Origin: Paracamarosporium sp. OC-R06-R3 | Taxonomy: Eukaryota; Ascomycota; Dothideomycetes; Pleosporales; Didymosphaeriaceae | Assembly (NCBI GenBank): GCA_019828545.1 | Contig: JACVRA010000052.1 | Coordinates: 124,001 to 188,000 of the forward strand | Reading direction: 5' to 3' | DNA length: 64,000 nucleotides | In this document: positions 45,277-56,392 of the stretch, piece after piece | How the letters are laid out: every line of letters starts with the position of its first letter | How positions within the stretch are numbered: position 1 is the stretch's first letter | The notes under the pieces: model-generated | Told to the model about the DNA's origin: nothing | Databases searched by the model: none | What the model saw: the letters and a program-made list of their open reading frames with translations, nothing else | Translations under genes and position numbers: made by a program

Positions 45277-46197
45277 CTATCGCATCGTGTAAAGAAAATT
45301 TCCAGCGGCACTGTGCTTGTTGAGGTCGATACTCTTGAAGCTAGTCGTTTGACGGCGAGGATGACCAGCTTCAGTGCCATGTCGCATTGTCTCAAAACCG
45401 GATTTGGGCACATCTTGGTAATGGATGGGCAGTTGAATAACCCATTTTTCTGGTGTGGCGCCTGGTACTGTGTCAGCCCACGGAGTACAACGTACGCCTT
45501 CAACCTTATTCTGACCTGCACAGATGAGGTAAAACTCACTTGGGTTCCAGCACATTTCTTGTACGTATAATCGTCCAGCAATCTTGTCTTGTGGGTCCTT
45601 GTTTGCTCCAGCCGCCATGTTTCTCCAAAATTGGAACTTCTTGCATTCGTGTTTATTGTTTAGAAATCGGGTGTACGTCCTGACCAACTTGTAACCGCAG
45701 CTGCTACACCTGCAGTCACAGTCATGCCAGCCTTCGATACAGCCATTGTGCATGCACATTCTTTTTACACCACTGACCCATTCGTTTCTCCCGCCGGCGT
45801 CGGTCCGCACCACTCGGGCGAGGCGGCTAACATGCCAGGCGCAAAAGGACGGTGGGAGCTCCACAACTTCGGGCCGGGGCGCGTCTTGCTCGAATGCAAG
45901 GGGCAAGCACGCCGGGCTGCTCGAGGATGCAAACATGGCCATGGGGTAAACCCTCTTGCAGAGAATGCATCGTGATTGCTGACGGTGTTCGTCTGGTGGC
46001 GCGCGGTACCTCTCGATGGCGAATCTGGCGCATGAGTCCAGTGTGCGATTCTTCAGACGCGGTAGTGCCGGCAAAGTAGTGTTGAGTATTGGGTGAGTGA
46101 GCTTCAGGGCCAGGATGCCGTCCGGCGGCAAGAAGTCGCTGACTTCGAGGAGAAGTTCGGGAGGTAGCTGCAAGAGATATGGTGTTGGGATAGCCAT
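45277..46197 (-). CDS. F-box-like protein with a cysteine-rich C-terminal region
   Basis: This single-exon gene encodes 306 residues. Residues 5-45 (LLQLPPELLLEVSDFLPP onward) fit the F-box, which docks to Skp1 in SCF ubiquitin ligases and presents substrates for degradation. Beyond it, CILCKRVYP at about residue 76 and a dense set of cysteines and histidines (MHNGCIEGWHDCDCRCSSCG) suggest zinc binding. This arrangement is frequent in large, poorly characterised F-box families of Dothideomycetes. No leucine-rich or WD repeats are present. The substrate is unknown. The stop lies 62 bp from the stop of the convergent membrane-protein gene. Confidence 0.75.
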   Translation of the reverse strand: MAIPTPYLLQLPPELLLEVSDFLPPDGILALKLTHPILNTTLPALPRLKNRTLDSCARFAIERYRAPPDEHRQQSRCILCKRVYPMAMFASSSSPACLPLAFEQDAPRPEVVELPPSFCAWHVSRLARVVRTDAGGRNEWVSGVKRMCMHNGCIEGWHDCDCRCSSCGYKLVRTYTRFLNNKHECKKFQFWRNMAAGANKDPQDKIAGRLYVQEMCWNPSEFYLICAGQNKVEGVRCTPWADTVPGATPEKWVIQLPIHYQDVPKSGFETMRHGTEAGHPRRQTTSFKSIDLNKHSAAGNFLYTMR

Positions 46198-48507
46198 TCA
46201 GCACAATGTCCAGTTTGCAGCATGCAGCTTGCGTTCCAGCGACACCGTCAACCAGGTGGAAGATTTGTCGATCGAAGAAGTAGGGAAGAATGGGAGGAGG
46301 CGGCGTAGCATTATGGCACGGTAGACGTGATAGCGCAAGCAAACAAGGTCGTGTCTGATTCACATTGTCCAGTTATGGAAGTCGCGTGTAGCTAACAAAC
46401 ATTCACCGGGAAGTAGCGACTGGGAGCATTCCATCGGTGGTCGCCAGTTGGTGACCAGGCGCAGAGACTCTAGATTGCAAGCCATGCTGATGTGAGTTGG
46501 TTCCTTGTCATCTGAGTATTTGGAGTCTCATGTGTGTCTGAGCGAAGCGTGGCGTGGTTGGACCAACAGGTGGCCATCCACCCACTGAGCTCGCCAGCAT
46601 CAGTAAATGGGCAACGGTGTGAGGGAGCATCGAGCATAATGCCATGGTCGGTTGCAAGTCGTGGCGGTCCTTTGAGACATAGCGGTAGCTGCTCGTACGG
46701 GTGACGAGGGGCTGTGTGACCAGACGGCGGGGCACAGGTTTGAAGGATGTAGTCACCAGGCACGATGACGACTGGGACGACTAGGGCGACCACTTGCTCG
46801 AGCTAGGACGACATGTATAAAAGCGTCGAGCTCAAGCATGCAGTGTGTAGAGCGTAGGCGCGGGCGCGAGAGTAGGCGGCAGGGATTAGCGAAGGGAAGT
46901 CTGAAAAGAGCCCAACGCTGAGGATGGGTATTGATAGCATCCACCGACGCCCGGCCGCACGGCCACTGAGCCCAGACGCGCGACAGGTGAGACAGCGCTG
47001 CCCACGGTGCGAAGCTGACCTCTGCAGCAACCAGAGCAGCATCCGCAGCGGATCAGATGGACTCCCGCTTCCGGGGGGTTGCTGGCTGCGGTGCCGCCTA
47101 ACTATACACACCATGCAGGCGTGAACCGTCTGTCAGCACGGTTCGCACAGAAGCGCTGCAACCGCAAAGGCGACGCTTTTAACTGCTTCTAGTAGCATCG
47201 CCGCGCACCGTCACTCGAGATGCCATGGCCGGCAACCCACTGCATCGCCAGATAACGCCGCGGTCATGGCACATCATGCCGTCTTTTGATGCTCCCCGCA
47301 GACGTGCCATGATGAAGGGCAACGCCGCCGCAGATTGCCTCGACGACCAGCTCATTGGCGGCCCGCCACGCCCACGCCTCGACGACGTCCCCGAGCAGTG
47401 CGTTGATCACGCCGCCCGCAGCGTGCAGTGTCCTGCCGAATCAGGACGGCGCAGGAAGCGCGAGCATTGGCGGGCGATGGGCATAGGGCCGGACGGCAGT
47501 AGAGGTGGGGTGTGCAGATACCAATGCCAACCCACACGCGTTTCTTTTCGTGCGTCGTTTGCAGTAGCGTGCAGCAGCATCTTGTCCTACGCCGGGGAGC
47601 GGAGCGTTTGCAGCTGCAGACGCAGAACGGGCTGTTGGGCTGACGGCGGCATCGAGGGCCTCTGTGTATACAGTATGCAAGGCGCACAGCAGACATGCTC
47701 AGGAACCACGACGCGGGCCTGGAGAAAAGGAGGCCGACACGCTTCACCCCCCACGACGACGGCGACGACGGCGAACGGCGAACGGCTGCCGGGCGACCAT
47801 GTCGCTAGCCAAGCTGCTGCGCGCCTCTGCTGCATGTCCCGCAGCTGGAGTCGTCGACGGACGTCATCTGCACACTGGCCGCCTGGCCGGCACTGGCAGA
47901 CGGCCACAGTTGCACCCAGCGGACATGATGGCGGAGCTTCCGAGGTAAGGCTGGCGGGACCCTTGAACTGCCTGGAGACGTTGGTGAGAGAGCGGGAAGC
48001 AAGCCTAATTGCGTGCATTCTACGTGGGTCCGTGTTCTAAGCCGAAATTTAACGCTCGGTCGATATTTAGTTCGCGGACCCCCTTGAACGGAGGACCTCG
48101 AGGCCTTCACACGCGGCGTTCTCCACACCTCCTCCTCCCCCTCGAGTCTCTGCACTCTCTCGCCGCGGTCACTCGAGTGAATAGCCGGGCTGTCGCTCCT
48201 TCGTGCTTGTTTGCGACTTGGTCTCTTCACCTTGCCCTTCCCCTTCCCTAGTAAGCCTCTCCAACCGACGGCCTGCGCCGCGACCCAAACTCTTGGGAAA
48301 ATCTCTGCCACCGACCTCCGCCCGCCTTTCCCTTGTTTGTTTTGCTGCACGCCTCGCGCGCTTGGGTTTCAATTGAAAATTTCCCAACTGACGTTTCGTC
48401 AAGCTGCGGCTTCCCCGTCCGGGAATACCTCCATCCGGCACCTTCCTCCGCCGCCGACTTGATATTGCTCCCGACCAGCAATTCGCACCGACCTCCCACT
48501 CGCGGCC
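46198..48507. other. Intergenic region, long promoter of the next gene
   Basis: About 2.3 kb. A 271-codon plus-strand frame (47225-48040) is rich in Arg, Cys and Trp with no domain, and looks like chance. From about 48050 the sequence turns pyrimidine-rich (CTCCTCCTCCCCCTC and similar), typical of a fungal promoter and 5' UTR. No gene supported. Confidence 0.45.
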
Positions 48508-49979
48508 ATGTCCTACTACCAACAGGACCCATCGTCCTCCTGGCCAGCCCCCGGCCGCCAGCCGTCATGGGAGCAGCCGCAGCCCCCTTCGCGCTCAGGT
48601 ACGAGACCACGCTGAACAAAAAAAAAACAATGCTGCGAGCAAATCATAACAGTACTTGCAGGAGCGAGCTCGACGGTCAATCGCGAGGAATTCAACGCCT
48701 ATGCCTTCGCTTCCCAATTTGAGGGTACGTTTGCTCTCAGTAGAGCCGGTTGGAAACATGGTGCCTGGAGTTTTGGTATCGTGCATCATACGGACATTAG
48801 CTGATGTATTTCTGCAGATGTCGAGCGGGCTATCGAAAACCTGTCAAAGAGCACCGCTGGCAAGGGCTTCGGCTTCCCGCAGTATGGAGGTCGTCGCGAC
48901 TCTATGCCCGTCATGGGCGGAGGTCCACGTCCGTATCAGGAGTTTGGTACGGTTGACAGACGTTCCCCCAACAACGACCCAGCTAACGCAAGCAGACCCT
49001 CGCATGGCCGGATCGCAGCGTCACCACTCCGTGAGCGAGTACGATGGAGCGCGCTCCAACTCGGCATCCAACGTTCAGGGCTACTACCAGAACCAGCGCA
49101 ACTACGGTCCTCGCCCCAACGACGCCGATCAGATGGCCCAGGCAAAGCGTCGCATGGCGGCCCAGCGTGAGCGCGAGCTGCGCAACTATCACCAAGAGCA
49201 GCAGTACCATAGAAGTAAGGACTCGGAATCTGGGCAATAATAGTGGAAGGATGGCGGTTAACTAGGGTAATGCAGATGTTTCTGGGTCCAAGTCCGACCG
49301 CTCGATGAGTCCCAATGCGATGAGTGAAGAAGAGCGCCGCGAGCTCATCGCCCGCCAGCACCGCGCCCTGTACGGCGACTCGTCCTCGCTGTACAATAGC
49401 AACCCAACTTCGAGCCAGGACGTTCGTGTATCCGGAGCTGGTCGCGGCCCCTCCCCTTTGGCCTTTGATCCATTTGGCATGCAAGCTCCCAATGTCGCTG
49501 GTGAAGCCCCGGTCCAGATGCCAACGCGAGGTGAGAAGGATGTCGCTGGCGGTGCGCAAGAGGCCCGTGCCAACAGCAACTCATCTCCCGGCTCGAACCA
49601 GAACCCCGCCTTCGCCCTCTTCGATAACGCCCAGCAGGCTAGCCGCACATCCAACTCGTCTCCTGGCGGATCTCCTCCTCGTCAAGGCTCCAAAGTGAAT
49701 GGCTCCGGTGTTGCCCCTATTGGCACCCGACCCATGGCCAATCAGGGTCAACCCACTGGCGCTTCTCTCAACAAGGGCCGAACGACGCCTCTTCCGTCGC
49801 CTCTCAGTTACAGTTCCTACAATGCTAGCGAACAAACCGCTAATACTAATGCCACCACATCTGCATCCTTGAACCCTTCTTCCACCGTCACAGACAGCAA
49901 GGGTGTCGGAATGGGCTGGAACAAGGGTCCATGGGGCAGCACACCCAACCAGGGCGTGCAAGCCTCTGTTTGGGGTTAG
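48508..49979 (+). CDS. Conserved-looking disordered protein, unknown function
   Basis: Exons 48508-48598, 48662-48724, 48818-48946, 48996-49214 and 49276-49979 give 401 residues; all four introns have GT-AG ends and matching phases. The N-terminus (MSYYQQDPSSSWPAPGRQPS) is Gln/Pro/Ser-rich. A short helical region (NREEFNAYAFASQFEDVERA) follows, then a Gly/Arg/Tyr/Gln-rich stretch and a highly charged helix around residue 150. MSEEERRELIARQHRALYG near residue 180 is a second helix. The remainder is Ser/Asn/Gly/Pro-rich with many possible phosphosites, ending in VGMGWNKGPWG and QASVWG tryptophan motifs. Such composition is common in RNA-granule and cytoskeleton-associated proteins, but I cannot name a family. 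It sits upstream of the Sec61-beta gene on the same strand. Confidence 0.7.
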
Positions 49980-50911
49980 ACTAACATCTTACCATTTTCG
50001 ATCGGGAGTTTGATGCACAATCCGGAGTTTCTGCATTTCAGGTGTCCCGGGCATATCGCACAGCGTCAGTCTTCCAAATTGGGCGGAGCAGGTATCTTGG
50101 GCGGTCGGTGAACAAAAATTACCCTTGGGTTCAGTCTCACTTCATGGGCGTACTTGCATCTGACTGTGCGATTGGTCAAATATAATATACCTTTTTGAAC
50201 GCGGCTACAACACGGGGTGTTTTGAACGTTGGGATCTATCTCCAGGATGGCTGTTATTGGGTTGGGATCTGGTGGGGAGTTTGGGACGGACGGTTTGGTT
50301 TTTCTAATCGTATCTGGGTGGGAAAAGGGGCGGTCTCTCCGTTGCGGAGAGTGGGTTTGTCCCTCGCTTCGGGTGACCCTTTGGGATTCTATCTATGTAA
50401 AGGACTCGGCAACAAATGGCGTAATGAACTCGTTCTGGGCACATTGATGATTGACTCTGTCTACGTGTTGTCCTGCCGCAAGTGCTTCAGCGTGATGGTG
50501 CGTTACGGTGAATCCCTCACTCGAAGAAGATAACTAGTGGCAGGTGAGTAGTACATCCGAACAGAGACCTTCCATTTTGTTAGAATTATAGTGCTAGTCT
50601 ACTCCACACAAAACGACCACATCATGCTAGAATGTAGTCTGTAACTAAAACATTATTAGTGGTCCCTGGATTTAAGGCACCGGTAGTTAGACTTCTGGAG
50701 CCGAAGTGAAAGATTACACGTGACATGACCGTGCGGCTCCTTCCCCATTAGCGAGCCCCGGTCACGCTAACCCTGACCGACCCCAGCGGAACTTCCAATG
50801 TTCTAGGTGGCCTCTGTAGCACTTCCATCAACCACACTTCAATCCTCCCGCTATCGCCCTCTCACCCCCCGGTTCAGTTCTCTTCGACGGTACACTTCGC
50901 AAGGCCCAATC
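49980..50911. other. Intergenic region
   Basis: About 930 bp holding the 3' UTR of the disordered protein gene and the promoter of the Sec61-beta gene. No other gene is recognised. Confidence 0.5.
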
Positions 50912-51687
50912 ATGGTGAGTGAGACGAATTTCCAGAGTTTGTGGGCGGGGCTGGTGAGCCGGGTGGGCATGCGACGGCGGTGATGCGTGCGCTTCAGGAA
51001 GGGATTGTGCAAACGACGGCAGCACTTCGCTGTTGTGCTGTGGGTTTGCCTCAATTATTCCGGTCGCCATGCTCGCCGTGGAGTCAGCGCCAATGCTATC
51101 ATCGCTCAAGGCGCCGCTCGCCCACACATGGCAGGAACGCGTGAGCAATAGAGCTGACAGATCGTTCCAGTCTTCACCACGACCAACCTCCCCCGTTAAC
51201 AATGCGGCTGGCTCTACGACTGCGCGCCCTTCGTCCCCAAAGCCCCCGGGCGGCCCTGCGACCGTGATGCGAAGGAAGGCTGCTGCAGACCGCGCGGAGA
51301 AATCGGCGAACCAGAGGCCCAGCAGCACGCGAGCGGCTGGCGCGGGAGGGAGCTCCAGCACTATGCTGAGTAAGTGCACAACTCAATCTCAAGCATGCTC
51401 TGGTGGGACAGGATGGAAAGGGCACCCGATGCTGGAACTGGCAATGGATGGATGATTTGGGAAGATCATTTGCAGATGAAGAACATGGCTAACAATGTAA
51501 TGCAGGGCTCTACACTGATGAGTCTCCCGGGCTGAAGGTCGACCCTGTCGTTGTCATGACTTTGTCCGTCGTTTTCATCTTCAGCGTTGTTGCTCTCCAC
51601 GGTACGTGCGCCCAATGTTGTGTAATACTCAGCTTCTAACGGATCTGGCCAGTGATCGCCAAGGTCATGCGCAAGTTCTCCGCGTAA
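50912..51687 (+). CDS. SBH1: Sec61 beta subunit of the ER translocon (Sbh1-like)
   Basis: Exons 50912-50914, 51171-51369, 51506-51601 and 51653-51687 give 110 residues. The protein is a tail-anchored part of the Sec61 protein-conducting channel in the ER membrane and helps cotranslational import. The cytosolic half is Ser/Pro/Ala/Arg-rich, with the family motif GGPATVMRRKAAADRA. It is followed by LYTDESPGLKVDPVVVMTLS, the signature immediately before the membrane anchor, and one helix (VFIFSVVALHVIAKVM). The start codon is alone on its exon: ATG is directly followed by a 256-nt intron with a GTGAGT donor, and the next exon begins with the second residue. Without that intron the frame would begin inside unrelated sequence. 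Confidence 0.92.
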
Positions 51688-52806
51688 ATTTCAGATTTCA
51701 CACACGATCACAATAAACCGTTCTATACTGGTCGGCGCTCTGCTGCAGCGACACCATCTTTCACACCATCTTTCTTCGACCCACAACCGCTTCTCTCACT
51801 CCGGCGGTTACTGGCGGATAAAAAAAGGCTTGGGATAGCGTTGGTTCGAATTACCATGACTTTTGTTTGCGAATGAGGAGTGGGAGCCGTGTCCTGGTAG
51901 CATTTTAGTATGGTGTATGATAGGTTTTCAATGGAAATCGAAAATGGCGACATTCTACGGCTTCAACTTGCTCGGTCTAAACTAATCGATGTCCCTAACC
52001 CCAAACTATATGCTAATCTTCATTCGCAGGTCAGGTGTCCCGCCGGGCTCTGCGCTACGAATTGAGTGAAGACGATCGAAGTGTTTGAATGTGAATGGGA
52101 ATTCTATGCAGTTCGCAAAGGGAAACCGCCGAATCACCTATTATACACTTTATTCATTGTCCGATCTGCTACGCTAATTCTCATAAGCGTATTATTCTCT
52201 CCCCTTCTCGACCCTGTCCCGCTCTCACTAAATGCAGAGGAACTGAGACGCGTGAACAGAAATGTTTAGCAGATACCAGATCTAATGTTGCACAGGATTT
52301 CACTATACAATCGCTAGGCCCAACATCGTGGGATCAATTATGTTGCTTGTATATGATTAGCAACATGACCGAATCCTTCATAGTCAGCAAGGCGAACCTA
52401 AGACTACCGGCCCCCAACTGATACAGGAAAGCATGACTTCCCCGCAACGCATGAAGAAGACGCGATTCCTTCAACAGCTCCGCCCCATTTCACTACCCTT
52501 CCATTGTGTTGATAAGGCTGCTGGATGTCACATAGCCGACACAGTTCAGCAATCCAGTACCGCCGTAAAATGAGAATAAATTTCTCCCGACAATCTCTAC
52601 GAAGACGACATACAAAACAACTCTAGCGACATGACGTAGCTTGAATCAGGCCAGGACCGTTACCTTACAACTAGTCGACTACCATTACATCTCCGCAGCA
52701 AGCGCCATACCTGGAACATTGACTTAGAAAACGTAGCATACATCAAAAGCTATACCACTTTCTCTCCCTATCGAGAACCTGTGAGGGTTTCTAAAGGAAC
52801 GAAAGC
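51688..52806. other. Intergenic region
   Basis: About 1.1 kb without a recognised gene. It becomes AT-richer towards the HET-domain gene. Short frames at 52066-52421 lack coding character. Confidence 0.45.
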
Positions 52807-54699
52807 ATGCGCTCTTACGATCCTTTCCTAGATAGCGATCTAGCTCAAAGCACTAGCAAACCTAGACAACCCCCGGAACTAGACGAATTATGGGAAGTGA
52901 ACGACCGCTCGGCTTTACGTTGCTATGTCTGCAGCGGCACATTCGAAAGCGAAGCGCTGATTCGGACATTCCGTTTCCAACCTGTAGCAACAATGGCAGG
53001 ATGCAAGAAGCCAGGACGTATCGCAGCGTGTGACTTTCAAGTGCTCCTATACGATAGGCACGTCAAATGTCTCTCCGGTCTCAGATATATCGCAGTATCT
53101 CATGTGTGGAACGTCGCTGTCTCAGACGCACACATGCAGGGACCTACAACAGCTTTAAAGAAAGCAGCAAGGGATCACATATTCGAAAGCCTCGATCGAA
53201 TACGCGTTGGCCTTGATTGGAACCTGAATAAGCACTCAGAGGTCTGGTATGACTACCTCAGTGTTCCTCAGTGGGACAATCATCTCAAGCTCAACATACT
53301 GAGAGCGATTCCCGATGTCTTCGCCAATTCATCTTTCACCTTCGTCCACCTAGACGATGTCCACAGCAGCGCTATCGAGCTTATACGCTGTGGTAACAAC
53401 TCTTCCGCACGTGTCATGGGTATCACAAGTGTATGCAACGCGAAATGGTTCAAACGTGTTTGGACGGTAATGGAATACATACGCAGCAACACAGTTAAGA
53501 TCATGACCTCTGACGGCCGTATCTACCCATCGGATGAACTCCTACAAGATGTCTTCAAAGTTTGGGACGAAGAGCGAGAACTCTTAGGCGGCACGCATGC
53601 CATCGAGAGACTTGCTGGGCTTGGGAAGAACATCGTGCCTTGGAATCTTGGCCCTCTGCACGTTGCACGTCTGTACAAGAAGATCGATTTCGGAAGCGCA
53701 TTCGGTCTTCTTTCGCGAAGAGGGTGCCGGTCTAGAGGCGATTTTTTTCACGCACTCCTGGGTATCGTGAAGCCAGGTTTTCACGATGCACTGGACGAGG
53801 ATCCAGTGAGAGCGACTTTGCAAATTGCAACCAAATGCCTCGAAGCTGGTGATTATAGCCCGCTCCTTGTCGTACCGAGACCTGAGCCCGTCGACCCTTC
53901 AAGCTTGCCACCGCTGTACCATATGGCTGGTTACATCGATATACTTGCCTTTGGACTAGAACCCTCATCCGGCTTCCCAAAGTACCACTCTGAATCAACC
54001 TTCGCAATAGAAAAGTCGTCGATCAAGCTCGAGAAAATCGGAACAGTTAACTACGCAGTAAGAGCCGATGGACACGGCGCTTTCCACACATTTGTTCGCT
54101 GCGCACACATTGCATTGCAATACACGGGGCCAGCGGTAGACTCATTCGTAAGCACAGTCTGCGCAAGACTATACAACATGCACACCGAGCACATCAACAG
54201 CCTTCTACGCGACAACGACAAGCGCACCCAGCTATCGGATCTTCTAGGAGAATTGTACGATAGCTCACCCATCACGCTTTTCACCGACCCGTCTCTCGCC
54301 CGCGCACGCCTCATCGCAGATCTCCTCGGGCTGACTCAATTCAATGTATTGTCGCATCCGCACGTCACGCCCATCGACTTCTTGTTCGAGCACGGCGGCA
54401 CCTTGCACAATACGAATCCCGCGACGCTCATCGCAGCCCGATGCGGTGGGTGCAAGGAAACCTTCGTTTACAGAGCTGGATTACACAATGCGCCTTCGAA
54501 GGTCAGGGGCTCGGTTGCCTACAGGATTCTGGGCCTCAACTATGGAGTTAATAGGGAAGATGGCTTGGGGATATTGGTCAAGGATGGGGTTATTACCGGG
54601 AGATTGTTGTGGGCTTCTAGAGCGTGTGAGTGTCGCGTGACGGAGAGCGTGGAGATTAGATTGCGGGATCTGCCATTGCAGAGGCCGCGGGATGGGTAG
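52807..54699 (+). CDS. HET-domain (heterokaryon incompatibility-like) protein
   Basis: This intronless gene encodes 630 residues. The HET domain is recognised by YIAVSHVW (residues 94-101), VWYDYLSVPQWD and the later NAKWFKRVWTVMEY, the three conserved blocks of the domain. HET proteins trigger cell death when genetically different hyphae fuse; many paralogues have unknown triggers and the domain is related to TIR folds. Beyond residue 300 the sequence shows no repeat domain such as WD40, ankyrin or NACHT. Cys-x2-Cys pairs occur near both ends (CYVCSGTF at 39 and CGGCKETF near 550), possibly metal-binding. No signal peptide is present, so the product is cytosolic. Whether it works in incompatibility or in defence is inference. 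Confidence 0.88.
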   Translation: MRSYDPFLDSDLAQSTSKPRQPPELDELWEVNDRSALRCYVCSGTFESEALIRTFRFQPVATMAGCKKPGRIAACDFQVLLYDRHVKCLSGLRYIAVSHVWNVAVSDAHMQGPTTALKKAARDHIFESLDRIRVGLDWNLNKHSEVWYDYLSVPQWDNHLKLNILRAIPDVFANSSFTFVHLDDVHSSAIELIRCGNNSSARVMGITSVCNAKWFKRVWTVMEYIRSNTVKIMTSDGRIYPSDELLQDVFKVWDEERELLGGTHAIERLAGLGKNIVPWNLGPLHVARLYKKIDFGSAFGLLSRRGCRSRGDFFHALLGIVKPGFHDALDEDPVRATLQIATKCLEAGDYSPLLVVPRPEPVDPSSLPPLYHMAGYIDILAFGLEPSSGFPKYHSESTFAIEKSSIKLEKIGTVNYAVRADGHGAFHTFVRCAHIALQYTGPAVDSFVSTVCARLYNMHTEHINSLLRDNDKRTQLSDLLGELYDSSPITLFTDPSLARARLIADLLGLTQFNVLSHPHVTPIDFLFEHGGTLHNTNPATLIAARCGGCKETFVYRAGLHNAPSKVRGSVAYRILGLNYGVNREDGLGILVKDGVITGRLLWASRACECRVTESVEIRLRDLPLQRPRDG

Positions 54700-54905
54700 G
54701 TGGTTTGGGAGTTCCTTGTTTGTTTTGATACCAGTGGAGCGTCGTGTTCTTTTGAAGCGGATTTTAGCATTGCGATTATGTTCTCTCCTTCCCGTATTGA
54801 ATTCTGTGGGAGAAGATCAACCATATACGCTATGAGGCACAAAGACCCCAACGCAGCGCTTGCAGTATATCTCTAGAAAAACCATTTCTCGCCCAACACC
54901 CCCAA

Positions 54906-55660
54906 CTACCCATCATCCTCTCCCTCTCCCCTAACCTCCAACCTCCTCCGCCCAAACCTTGCCGCCAAATCCGCCATACTCTTCATCAACACCTCCTGCT
55001 TCACCCGCTCCCCGCTACTCATCAAAACCCCCCTATTCTCCTTCCACCCCACATACTCCCTCTTCAACGTCCCTACCCCACCACCTTCGTAGCTCTCATG
55101 AATACTATACCCCATCTCCGCCCACAGCCGCAGCTGATCCACAAACCCACTATTAGGCACGATAACCGCCCGAGACTTTTGTGCCAGCGCAAGTGCGTCT
55201 TCGAACGGTAGATTTCGAGCACGCATCAAGTAGGCAACGATTATGGCACCGCTGCGCGATATTCCCTGTATGCAGTGGACGAGTACTTTGTTCTGCTGTC
55301 TTGCGTGCTCGTTCGCATTCTGGCCCTGCGCATTAGTGCTGGTGGGGTTAAGAGCTTCGTCGATCCAGCAACACGCGCCCTCCAGCGCTATAAGTAGGTC
55401 TTCGAATGGGTTATCTTCGATGTCTACGTGCAATTGGTGTATTTTCTGCTCTTGTGCGAAGATAGGTTGGTGTCGTTTGTTGGTTAGACTGAGGACATGC
55501 GTGATGTTGTGGTTTTGTAGGAGGGCTGGAGAACGGGGGACTGTAATGCTGTGCGGTTGTGAGCTGGGTATATGGCATTATGGGAGGGTGTATACTCTGA
55601 AATGTAGAGACCGGGGATATCTGCGATTGCGTTGATTGTGTGGGCGGTGAGAGCTTGCAT
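54906..55660 (-). CDS. Dual-specificity protein phosphatase
   Basis: Exons 55596-55660 and 54906-55548 (minus) give 235 residues. Splicing across the 47-nt intron creates GLYISDITVPRSPALLQNHN and ITHVLSL, the usual start of a DSP domain. The active-site loop VHCIQGISRSGA carries the nucleophile Cys114 and Arg120 (HC-x5-R). The candidate general acid lies in the DIEDNPFED loop (Asp64/Asp67). SRSGAIIVAYLMRARNLPFEDAL is the following helix. The family removes phosphate from Ser/Thr and Tyr, often on MAP kinases. An Asn/Gln-rich insert of about 20 residues sits just before the active-site strand. The C-terminal 60 residues are charged and lie outside the domain. The gene converges on the HET-domain gene. 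Confidence 0.9.
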
Positions 55661-56392
55661 GGTGGTTGAATGTTGGGTACCTTCGAAGGGTTAGAAATGA
55701 CAAAGGGATGTTGAAGTTGTTTTAAGAAGGAAAAAAAAAGATGGGGTCTATATGTTTAACGCGCGAAATACGTGGAGAAATTGGGGCGCCTGTATCGTAG
55801 CTGAAACGTGCGTGGCTATGCACATCTAGGCGGCACAGCCTCATGGCCATCTCTTACGCCCACATCTACCGAGTACCACTCATTAGCGCATACTGGATCT
55901 TCGTGTGTTATTGGCATTGTCTCTTGGCACATCTGATGGATTCGATACTGTAGTAGCTTAAAGATCGGTGAACACCAATGAAGTTTTTATCGCAGTATTG
56001 AAAACAAACTGAAATGGTAAATACACTAAGTATATTACTATCCTACATCACGTATTGCATCCGCACAACTATCTACTGTCTCTTTGTTCAAAGATCTCCG
56101 CTATCACAATATGACGCGCTCGCTACACGAAAGAAAAGCCACCCGTATGCAGACAGAAAAGGTATCACAGAGCGACCTATAAAAAAAAACTCATTCTGTG
56201 CGCACAGAAGGCGTAGATGCTCGTAAATCATGCGCCGTAATAGTGATCCGAAAAGAAACAACAGGTGTTCAGTATACGAGATAACCGATTTTCCAGACCA
56301 CCGAAACATAAAGCAATCAATTGACGGTCGGGCCCATGGATGAGAGAGCAATATACATGATTAAATTTGAAAAGTAAAAAATGCGAATGCGT
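55661..56392. other. Intergenic region
   Basis: About 730 bp between the start of the phosphatase gene and the 3' end of PDS5, both on the minus strand. AT-rich, including several A-runs. No gene recognised. Confidence 0.5.

Noticed and set aside
47225..48040. 271-codon plus-strand frame
   Set aside because: Arg/Cys/Trp-rich composition, no domain, and competing open frames on the other strand; looks like chance.
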